Shown here one piece after another: positions 1-6,757 of a stretch of 15,610 nucleotides of DNA. The position numbers were made by a program, and so were the translations under genes. The first letter of the stretch is position 1; every line of letters starts with the position of its first letter. The notes below the pieces were generated by a model. The model was given only the letters and a program-made list of their open reading frames with translations, was not told the DNA's origin and searched no databases. The stretch is from Roseimaritima sp. (GTDB taxonomy: Bacteria > Planctomycetota > Planctomycetia > Pirellulales > Pirellulaceae): the NCBI GenBank assembly GCA_007124075.1, contig SLFV01000439.1, positions 1 to 15,610 on the forward strand, in the 5' to 3' direction.

Positions 1-3000
1 ACAGCAGCATGCCCGAATCGCAGCCTGTCACCATTCCGCAATGGTGACCTGTTCGCATCATCGTCCACGGTTCGGTCTGGCCCGTGATCGGATGCATTCT
101 GGTAATTTGTTCCCCTGTGTCCAGGTCGTACTTCCACGGTTCCGCCAGCAATTGCTTTCCAATCACAATTGGTCGATGCAGATAATTGGCATCCCTGGCC
201 CACTGTTGATAACCATCTTCGGCGGACAGGACCACGATCCGCCTCTGTTTGAATTCCCCCTCGATGAATTGTTTCCAGTAGTGACCATTGGCGTTGGCAC
301 CGCATAGAACCAGCTTTCCATCGGCCAGCAGCATTGTCAGCTTTCCCCCCCCAATACCGATCTCGCTGCAATCGGTCACGTCCACCGGTTGTTCCCACAG
401 CTTGTTACCATTGCTGGCATGCAGCGCAATCGCCATCCGCAAATCCGCAGCCTTCAGACGCCGCTCTGCCTGCTGCTTGGCCTCCCCGGTCAATTCCGCC
501 AGGCCTTCCTTGCTTTGTCGCAATCGTTCCGCCCGCTGTTCACTAGTGATCGAACTGTCAATAAAACAAACCTTGCCGTCACCAATCGCAATCGTATGGT
601 GAGAAATGCTGCTGCCTTGGTAAGACCACAAGTGTTGCCCGCTGGCCAGATCGATCGCAAAAATAGAATCGGTCGCATCTTCGGTGGCCCGCCCGCGACG
701 GCGTTTCTTCGATTCGATTTCGGTCCGTTTGGTAGCGGTCCCGAACAGGATCCCTTCATGAATCGCGAGGTAACCCCACTGATGTTCGCCACCCCGGGCA
801 TCCTTCGGCAGCAAATGTGTGGCAAGTTGCTGGCCGGTTTCCAAGTCGAGCTGGTAACACTGATCGCCCCAGAAATGGAACACACCTTGAGAGGCGGCGG
901 CGATGTTGCCGGGGTTTTGATTTTGAAACACCCCGGTGCGAATCGCTTCGGGATTGTCGACCGTCCACAAATGTCGTCCGTTGTAGGCATCGTAAGCCAT
1001 AATGGACCATTCTCCCTGAACAATCAATCGTCCATCGATCGCCAGCGGACCGACCGCCCCGTCATGCCGGTTGACCATTTGGTCGGGTCCTGGGTCGCCG
1101 TACCATAGAACCCCCAAGTCGCCTGCGACACGCGTCTCGCGACTGACCGCAGTATTATCCGGATTGCCGTATTGATGCGACCAGTTGCCCGCACCTGGCA
1201 AAGCCCCGCGAATCAGCACTGCATAGCCTTCACGCAGTTCTTGCCGGGACTGATCGGCAATGTCCAACGATTGCAATCGGTTCTGCCAATGCTGCGGATC
1301 CTGGTTCTCATCCGCTGCGGAGACAGCCACGCAGATGGTACCTCCCAGCGGTTTGAGATGCCGTGTGATCGACGGCAGCGAGGCCCAGTTACCGTCGTCG
1401 TCAATCGCAGTTTCGGAAACCATCAAATCGGCGAAATAATTTGCATACGGTATTTGGTCGTCAGGCCACGAATGCACCACGACTCGATGACCATACAAGC
1501 CGACTTCACTCAGTCGCTCTCGGGCTCGCTCCGCCTTTTCAGGGTCAGCTTCCACACAGTAGATCTTCAGTTCGCTCCGTCGGGCCAGGGCCAGCGGTAG
1601 GTCGCCTTGCTGGGTTCCCATCACAATCGCGTAACCGCTGCCCACCCCGCTGTGCCGTAAAATTCCACTTGCCATCTCGGTCAGATTATCCGGCAACGGT
1701 TGATCGGGGACGCTGCCACCCTGCCAGTGCCGCGTTGGAGCTTCTGTGGCTTGGGGTGCTTGGGAACCAAAACAAATGACCTGGCCTGTGTCCGTGCTGA
1801 CCAACAGATAGCCATCGACAACGGATAACCCTCGCGCCTCACCGTCGACGGCCAGTTGAGCGACTTCCGCACCGTCGTCCTTTTGATAGATCGTGACCCG
1901 ATCGGGGCCACCCACCAGCACGTGTTCCGCACACACGAGGAGCGCGAAATCATCTGCCATTTCAACTTGCCAATCGACCCCGACACTTTCCAGTTCACTC
2001 AGTCGTTTTTCTGCCTCCTCAATGGTTGCCTGCAATTTTTCTTTGGCTTTGCCCTTTGCCGATCCCAGTGAACGCCGCGCCGAGTACACGTCCAAGCTCA
2101 GCTTGTGACGCTCGCGACTGGCCACAGCATAGGGGTTCCGGTCTAAACGTCGTAGGTGGGTTCCCGTCACTACGTAAGCCTGCTGGTCCTGGACCGCCAT
2201 CTGCCGCCCGTCAATCCAGGCAAAGCCCGTGTCCCCGCTGGCTTCGTCCATCGCCAGAAAATGGTGTGGGCCACTGGCGTACAATTGGCCATCGGCCAGC
2301 ACTGCGCGTGAACCGCCCACGACGCCCCCGGCGGTCGTCCGCCAACTGAAATTCCGTTTGTGGACCAATTGGCCGGTCTTGCGGTCAAACGCTGCGGGCA
2401 GCGAGCCACCCGAGGGGACGAACAGATAATTTTCGCTTGCCAGCAAGTAGCCCTGTGGCGAAAGGTCATCACGACCGGCGTCCTGAGCACTCAGGTTGTC
2501 GGCCCGCCAGAGACGCTTGCCCGTTTCGACCTCAACCCCTTCCAGGAAAACATCCTCGTGCGGAAACGTTCCTGCGCCGTAGTAGGCGACCCCCTCGTGA
2601 ACCAAAACCCCGGTCCGAACCGGCCACTTGGAAATCATTTCGCCGCGGGCCAGTAGCCATTCTTCATGCGGACCAACCAGGCGTTTCCAGATCAGCGTCC
2701 CGCTGTCCTTGTGCAAACAATATACGTATCCGTCGTCGGAACCGAACAGCAATTTATCGCCACTGACCGTGGGGGCCAACCGCACCGGACCGCCAGTAAA
2801 GAACGTCCACTGCGTCTGGCCGCTTGCCAAGTCCAAACAGTGGACTTGATGATCGACGGTCGACCCAAAGTAGACTTTCTGATCGGCGATGACGGTTCGA
2901 AACGCATCGTCGAAGCGGATCCGGGCCCCGATCAATTTATGTTCCATCACGCGGCCCTCTGCGGATGACCATGCCAGCCGAGGTGCGGTGGGTGCCTGAG

Positions 3001-3166
3001 AGATCCAAGCGGGCTTCAGCGGCAGCGAGAGCGCTTGTTCGGTCCCCCCCGTCCGCTCCTTATCCCCCCGGTAAGTCGAGAATTCACCTGCCCCAGCCAA
3101 CGAGGGCATCAGTAGGCCGGCAAGGAGCAGCCAAGTGGCAGCGGGGAAAAAAATCTGGCGATTCAT
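1..3166 (-). CDS. Exported PQQ-type beta-propeller protein with an internal methyltransferase-like domain (3' end beyond the window)
   Basis: 1055 codons are visible and the frame is still open at position 1, so the C-terminus is missing. The start is ATG at 3166 with GAGGAG 8 nt upstream. Residues 1-26 form a signal peptide (hydrophobic core about 9-23, likely cut after AGA), so the protein should be periplasmic or outside. Residues about 85-470 and 665 to beyond 1055 are two sets of propeller blades, with repeated blade ends such as LDLASGQTQW, LHKDSGTLIW, IDLASGQHLW and HASNGNKLW. Between them, residues about 495-655 resemble a class I SAM-dependent methyltransferase: YAIVMGTQQGD (motif I position), IYCVEADPEKAERA (acidic end of strand 2), YFADLMVSE and LKPLGGTICV. 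The glycine-rich loop is degenerate, so catalysis is doubtful. Two charged helical stretches (about 347-395 and 873-911) interrupt the propellers. Such large PQQ-like proteins are common in planctomycetes; the substrate is unknown. No quinoprotein dehydrogenase active site was recognised. Confidence 0.85.
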   Translation of the reverse strand, partial: MNRQIFFPAATWLLLAGLLMPSLAGAGEFSTYRGDKERTGGTEQALSLPLKPAWISQAPTAPRLAWSSAEGRVMEHKLIGARIRFDDAFRTVIADQKVYFGSTVDHQVHCLDLASGQTQWTFFTGGPVRLAPTVSGDKLLFGSDDGYVYCLHKDSGTLIWKRLVGPHEEWLLARGEMISKWPVRTGVLVHEGVAYYGAGTFPHEDVFLEGVEVETGKRLWRADNLSAQDAGRDDLSPQGYLLASENYLFVPSGGSLPAAFDRKTGQLVHKRNFSWRTTAGGVVGGSRAVLADGQLYASGPHHFLAMDEASGDTGFAWIDGRQMAVQDQQAYVVTGTHLRRLDRNPYAVASRERHKLSLDVYSARRSLGSAKGKAKEKLQATIEEAEKRLSELESVGVDWQVEMADDFALLVCAEHVLVGGPDRVTIYQKDDGAEVAQLAVDGEARGLSVVDGYLLVSTDTGQVICFGSQAPQATEAPTRHWQGGSVPDQPLPDNLTEMASGILRHSGVGSGYAIVMGTQQGDLPLALARRSELKIYCVEADPEKAERARERLSEVGLYGHRVVVHSWPDDQIPYANYFADLMVSETAIDDDGNWASLPSITRHLKPLGGTICVAVSAADENQDPQHWQNRLQSLDIADQSRQELREGYAVLIRGALPGAGNWSHQYGNPDNTAVSRETRVAGDLGVLWYGDPGPDQMVNRHDGAVGPLAIDGRLIVQGEWSIMAYDAYNGRHLWTVDNPEAIRTGVFQNQNPGNIAAASQGVFHFWGDQCYQLDLETGQQLATHLLPKDARGGEHQWGYLAIHEGILFGTATKRTEIESKKRRRGRATEDATDSIFAIDLASGQHLWSYQGSSISHHTIAIGDGKVCFIDSSITSEQRAERLRQSKEGLAELTGEAKQQAERRLKAADLRMAIALHASNGNKLWEQPVDVTDCSEIGIGGGKLTMLLADGKLVLCGANANGHYWKQFIEGEFKQRRIVVLSAEDGYQQWARDANYLHRPIVIGKQLLAEPWKYDLDTGEQITRMHPITGQTEPWTMMRTGHHCGMVTGCDSGMLL

Positions 3167-3174
3167 CGAGGCGA

Positions 3175-3180
3175 CTCCTC
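3175..3180 (-). promoter_or_regulatory. Shine-Dalgarno site of the large propeller gene
   Basis: GAGGAG on the minus strand, 8 nt before the ATG at 3166. It fixes this start and gives the protein a complete signal peptide. Confidence 0.75.
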
Positions 3181-3332
3181 CAGGCGGGGAAGAAAAACGA
3201 CTGCGGAAAACAGGGACGCTGGCGCGCGGCCGATTCGGACCTGCCTCACCCGATCCCTTAGCACGGCAGGCATCGTCGGCAGCCGGTTTGGGGAGGGGCT
3301 GGTGCTCTTTCACTGGCACTTATCTGCCGCTC

Positions 3333-3348
3333 GCTTAACCGGTTAAGC
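3333..3348. promoter_or_regulatory. Perfect 16-bp palindrome, candidate operator
   Basis: GCTTAACCGGTTAAGC is perfectly self-complementary and lies about 167 bp upstream of the start of the large propeller gene. Its AT-flanked CCGG centre and lack of a loop look more like a dimeric-regulator site than a terminator. The regulator is unknown. On the minus strand it is preceded by two ATGTGTT copies 9 bp apart. Confidence 0.4.
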
Positions 3349-3529
3349 TAACACATTCAACACATCCAATGTTGCGACTCGCTGAGAAATATGTTGCCGC
3401 ATTCAATTCCCTGGCACCTGCCCCACGTCAATTGTGTGGAGAGGTCCGACGGAAGGGCTGAGATATCCGCAACTTATTTTCGAACCAGTCCTGACTGCCG
3501 TGTTGCTTTTCTCCTTTTGACGGGTCTCT

Positions 3530-3547
3530 GCCAGCGGTTTCCGCGGC
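3530..3547 (-). terminator. GC-rich hairpin after the smaller propeller gene
   Basis: Arms GCC-GCGG and CCGC-GGC pair around an AAA loop on the minus strand, with one bulged base, about 55 nt after the stop codon at 3602. No T-run follows, so it is only a possible terminator or mRNA-end stabiliser. Confidence 0.25.
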
Positions 3548-3601
3548 GCAGGGCCGGGCCGGTAGCGAAGCACGGGAAACGCAGTCATCGATTCGCCGTT
3601 G

Positions 3602-4843
3602 CTAGGGCGAACCGCAGATATAGAGTTTGCTTTTACTACGGAGGATGATTTGGTTACCGATAATCGCCGGTGTTGCCATGAAACCATCTCCCAGCGTGGT
3701 TTCCGCCAACACCTCAGCCTTTCGGCCTGGCTGGACTGTAATGATTTTCCCTTCAGTGCTGAAACAATATATTTTGCCACCAGCGAACAGGGGTGATGCT
3801 GCAAATTCACGAGCAATCCGTTTGATCCAAATGATTTCACCTGATTCCGAATCGCGGCAGGACAGTAATCCATCGTCTGTGGTCATGTACAACAGGTCGT
3901 CGACCAGCAAGGGCGATGCTTTCTTGGCAACCGATTTGCCGTTTGTCCAGTCGACGTGTGAGGCCGTTACGTCGCCGCTACCATCAATCCGGACCGCGAC
4001 AATGCTGCCCGAACCGTTGGTAATGAAGACCCGCTTCCCGTCAAATGGCAACCGTCCAGACGCGTTCATCCCCTTGTGATAAACTTTCCACAGCATCCGC
4101 CCATCGGTTGGATCGTAAGCGATCGTTGCCATCGCGGAAGGGGAAATGAACATTTCCTGCTTCCCTGCCCGCAGGACCGTTCCCGTGCTGTAGGCCTTCA
4201 TCTGATCGCCATTGTCGGTTTCGTAGTCGATCTGACGGTCCTGTTTCCACATGGTCTTGCCCGTCGTTTTCTCCAACGCAACGACGTACTGGACGTCAAA
4301 ACCATCCAAGGCAATCAACAACCGATCTTGGTGCAGGACCGGCGAGGCAGCAGCACCGCGATGATGATCACATTCCAAATCTGTCCGCTGCCACAACACC
4401 TCGCACGTCGCCGTATCAACACAGGCTGTCAACGTGGCTCCAAAATGGACATACAGCCTTCCCGCTTCGATCACCGGCGTGGAGCTGGCGTAACTGTTAG
4501 CCGGATAGCAAAATGGGGGATCGTCATCGCGAAACAAGACCTTGTTATGAATGATTTCACCGCTACGTCGATCAACACACACCACCGACAGTTCAGATCC
4601 GTCGACGTTGGCATTGGTCAACCAGACCTGATCCTCCCAGACGACTGGCGAAGACCACGCCTTACCGGGTAGGTCGATCTCCCACTGAACAACGGACGCA
4701 CCAATTGCGGTTGGGATCTGCGCATCGGCGGCGTGCCCTTCGCCCTGCGAACCACGGAATTCCGGCCAATTACCGCGAGCCGGTTGCAGACTACACAGCA
4801 GTGTGACAATGGCAAATCCACAGATCCAGACAAACGGCCTCAT
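3602..4843 (-). CDS. Exported PQQ-binding-like beta-propeller protein (BamB-like family)
   Basis: 413 residues when started at the ATG at 4843, which has AGGAG 8 nt upstream. A TTG one codon earlier is possible but lies too close to that site. An N-terminal signal peptide ends near PARG (about residue 24), followed by NWPEFRG, a mature N-terminus seen in many planctomycete PQQ-like proteins. Seven or so blade units can be followed, with ends such as VDRRSGEII, VDTATCEVLWQR, LEKTTGKTMWKQ, YDPTDGRMLWK and RDSESGEIIWIK; the final strand pairs with the N-terminus as usual in such propellers. No lipobox is present: Cys in the leader is preceded by Leu. It is probably a soluble periplasmic protein used for binding or scaffolding; the family name does not prove PQQ binding. 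It lies upstream of, and on the same strand as, the much larger propeller gene but 435 bp away, so co-transcription is uncertain. Confidence 0.85.
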   Translation of the reverse strand: MRPFVWICGFAIVTLLCSLQPARGNWPEFRGSQGEGHAADAQIPTAIGASVVQWEIDLPGKAWSSPVVWEDQVWLTNANVDGSELSVVCVDRRSGEIIHNKVLFRDDDPPFCYPANSYASSTPVIEAGRLYVHFGATLTACVDTATCEVLWQRTDLECDHHRGAAASPVLHQDRLLIALDGFDVQYVVALEKTTGKTMWKQDRQIDYETDNGDQMKAYSTGTVLRAGKQEMFISPSAMATIAYDPTDGRMLWKVYHKGMNASGRLPFDGKRVFITNGSGSIVAVRIDGSGDVTASHVDWTNGKSVAKKASPLLVDDLLYMTTDDGLLSCRDSESGEIIWIKRIAREFAASPLFAGGKIYCFSTEGKIITVQPGRKAEVLAETTLGDGFMATPAIIGNQIILRSKSKLYICGSP

Positions 4844-5135
4844 CAATAATGCTCCTGGTCAAACGACAGGGGTAGGTTGGATGGATCGACGACGAAGGCT
4901 TATGATAACTCAAATCTTGCCGCTTCGCTCGAGCGAAAAGTTTTCCGAACGGATTTCGATAGGCGTTGTGTTCAGGAGGTCGTTTCGCTTTGCCATTTGG
5001 CAAGTTGCTGGCGGATCTGGAAACGTACGACAGTCAGGACGTCTGCACGCACGCGATGTGTGTGGGGATGACCGACAGTGGCAGGTTGATTCGGCGGGCA
5101 ATACCAAACCTCTGTACGAAAGCTAGAAACCTAAC
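4844..5135. other. Divergent intergenic region with a 14-bp palindrome
   Basis: This separates the minus-strand propeller gene from the plus-strand HEAT-repeat gene and should hold both promoters. The perfect palindrome TTCGCTCGAGCGAA lies at 4924-4937, 81 bp upstream of the propeller start and about 199 bp upstream of the HEAT start, so it could serve as an operator for the former. Open frames crossing this interval have no family resemblance and no ribosome-binding site. No clear -35/-10 boxes were assigned. Confidence 0.45.
4852..4856 (-). promoter_or_regulatory. Shine-Dalgarno site of the smaller propeller gene
   Basis: AGGAG on the minus strand, 8 nt before the ATG at 4843 and only 5 nt before the alternative TTG at 4846. 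The spacing favours the ATG. Confidence 0.65.
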
Positions 5136-6695
5136 ATGCAAGCTGATTTGAACTCGTTGGCCACGATCCTGGTCCCACAGCCCGACCCCGTCCATGCCGC
5201 TGCGGTGATGCAATTCATTGCCGCGGAGGATCCGGAGCGGCAGTTATCGAATTGGTGCGAACAGCTTTGGCGGAATCGTGACCAACTGCCGCACAGCGAT
5301 CCCGCCGTGATCGGAGGCTTGTTGCACGCAATCCATGTGTCCGTATTGCGTAGCGGAGCGGCGGCTACCGCGATTCGGGCGGTCAACCCTACGTTGCTGT
5401 ATGGCATTGATGCCTTCCTGCCTCCTGCCGCGCCCAATCGGCATTTGCTGCTGCATCTTTTAACGTTGGCACGAGCTGCGGACCATTTGCAAATCCTAGC
5501 TAAAGTGCTGGTTGATCGTCCACCGCCTCGCTGGCTGGAGGTCGGCCAGGTTCTCAGTCCGTTGATGCAGTACACCGATTGGAATCCGAGCGATTTTTTC
5601 CCGCAGGTTTTGCCAGCGTTGCAGCATCCCAGCGTTGCATCCCCCCTGCTGGATATCGCAAATTTTGCGACCCGTGAAAACCTTGCCGACGTGCACCCCG
5701 CCACCGATCGTAGCGATGCTCTACTGAACCTCCTGGCGGGAGTGATCGCCAAACTGGAGAAATTTGAATTGCAGCCCGAATCGTTTGGTGACGATGTCGA
5801 TACAGTCCAGGCCCTGTTGGGCGAGGCAACGGCTTTGGCCGTTTCCCTGTGCGATGCGTTGGGGTTGATCGGTGATGAACGTGCCCTGGGCAGGTTACAC
5901 CAAGCGATGCAGTTGCGTCATCGCAGGGTACAAAGTGAAGCTGCGGGAGCGCTTGCCAGGCTGGGCGATCAGGAAGGAAAGGACCACCTCGTAGCGTTGG
6001 CGGCGGAACCTTCGGCCAGGCTGCGGGTCCTGCGTTATGCCGAGGAACTGGACCTGGAAGGGCGGATCGATCCTCAATATCGCAGCGAACAGGCAACCGC
6101 TGAAGCAGAATTGGCCTTGTGGCTATGCCAGCCGCAAAACATGGGGGTTCCTCCGACTTCGATGGAGTTGATCGATCAGCGTCGGCAAAGCTGGCCGGGC
6201 TACCACAGTCCCGTTGACTGTTTTCTGATCCGATTTGATTATGACCTAGGACAACGCCGATACAGCAACATCGGCATCGCTGGGCCTGTGGTGCATGCCT
6301 TCGTCGCCAACATGGCGGACCTGCCGGTCGATGATATCTACGCAATGTATGCCGGGTGGCAGGCGGAGCATCCCGAGATCTTTTCTGTTGCCGCAACCCA
6401 CTGGAACGCAACGCAGAAGCGTCTGGCGACATCCTTGCAAGCCCATCTGACGCGACTAGGCTATCAAGGCTTGAGCCCTGAACTGCTCTGCTTCCTGCTG
6501 GATGAACAGGCCCTGGCATGCCGGGGACAAATGGATGCAACCGAGGTGATCGTAATCACCGACGGGCTGGAAACCGTTTCGCTGCCCACCGCCGGGCGGT
6601 TGCAACCTCCCGGGGCCCAGGATATTTGGCATCTTTATAAAGGTCGCAAGATGTTACGGACGTTTAACCCTAACGATTCCCTGGGATTTCACTGA
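5136..6695 (+). CDS. HEAT-repeat protein of unknown function
   Basis: 519 residues, no signal peptide and no membrane segment, so probably cytoplasmic. The whole protein is helix-rich. Residues about 228-290 hold two recognisable HEAT units (ALGLIGDERALGRLHQAM and AAGALARLGDQEGKDHLVAL), the kind of helical pair used as a protein-binding scaffold. Residues about 1-210 look like further helical hairpins too diverged to call. The C-terminal part (about 355-519) changes character: an aromatic-rich segment, FLIRFDYDLGQRRYSNIGIA, then a region with IYAMYAGWQAEHPEIF, which looks like a separate folded domain I cannot name. The ATG at 5136 has no good Shine-Dalgarno sequence, which is unusual next to the well-served neighbours; the frame has no better start nearby. 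It is convergent with the TolC gene. Function is not inferred beyond scaffolding. Confidence 0.8.
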   Translation: MQADLNSLATILVPQPDPVHAAAVMQFIAAEDPERQLSNWCEQLWRNRDQLPHSDPAVIGGLLHAIHVSVLRSGAAATAIRAVNPTLLYGIDAFLPPAAPNRHLLLHLLTLARAADHLQILAKVLVDRPPPRWLEVGQVLSPLMQYTDWNPSDFFPQVLPALQHPSVASPLLDIANFATRENLADVHPATDRSDALLNLLAGVIAKLEKFELQPESFGDDVDTVQALLGEATALAVSLCDALGLIGDERALGRLHQAMQLRHRRVQSEAAGALARLGDQEGKDHLVALAAEPSARLRVLRYAEELDLEGRIDPQYRSEQATAEAELALWLCQPQNMGVPPTSMELIDQRRQSWPGYHSPVDCFLIRFDYDLGQRRYSNIGIAGPVVHAFVANMADLPVDDIYAMYAGWQAEHPEIFSVAATHWNATQKRLATSLQAHLTRLGYQGLSPELLCFLLDEQALACRGQMDATEVIVITDGLETVSLPTAGRLQPPGAQDIWHLYKGRKMLRTFNPNDSLGFH

Positions 6696-6707
6696 CGGCA
6701 GTGGGCA

Positions 6708-6751
6708 CTCCCGGCGATTCCTGATTCCTCCCTGCGTCCAGGAACCGGGAG
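6708..6751. terminator. Two-part hairpin between convergent genes, candidate bidirectional terminator
   Basis: CTCCCGG (6708-6714) pairs with CCGGGAG (6745-6751), and inside it TTCCTG (6718-6723) pairs with CAGGAA (6739-6744), leaving a 3-nt bulge and a 15-nt loop. It fills the short gap between the HEAT stop (6693-6695) and the TolC stop (6758-6760). There is no T-run on either side, so it is not a textbook intrinsic terminator, but its location fits shared transcript-end formation. Confidence 0.5.
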
Positions 6752-6757
6752 GGGCTG

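Larger units (their letters stand above)
3167..3601. other. 435-bp intergenic region between two propeller genes
   Basis: Both flanking genes are on the minus strand, so this holds the 3' flank of the smaller propeller gene and the 5' region of the larger one. I see no convincing gene; the open frames here are short or overlap the end of the neighbouring gene in another frame. It contains a perfect 16-bp palindrome (3333-3348), a GC-rich hairpin (3530-3547), a tandem ATGTGTT motif just upstream of the palindrome on the minus strand, and the ribosome-binding site at 3175-3180. The gap is long enough for the larger gene to have its own promoter, but no clear -35/-10 pair could be assigned. Confidence 0.6.

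Noticed and set aside
3403..3873. 156-codon minus-strand frame running past the end of the smaller propeller gene
   Set aside because: It overlaps about 270 bases of the propeller gene in another frame, and its composition is unstructured.
4803..5151. Small plus-strand frames in the divergent gap (for example 4803-5126, 4877-5071, 4966-5151)
   Set aside because: No ribosome-binding sites or family resemblance, and they overlap the start of one of the flanking genes or the other small frames.
5554..6540. 328-codon minus-strand open frame
   Set aside because: It lies wholly inside and antisense to the HEAT-repeat gene, has low-complexity Arg/Pro/Ser composition typical of a shadow frame, and shows no domain.
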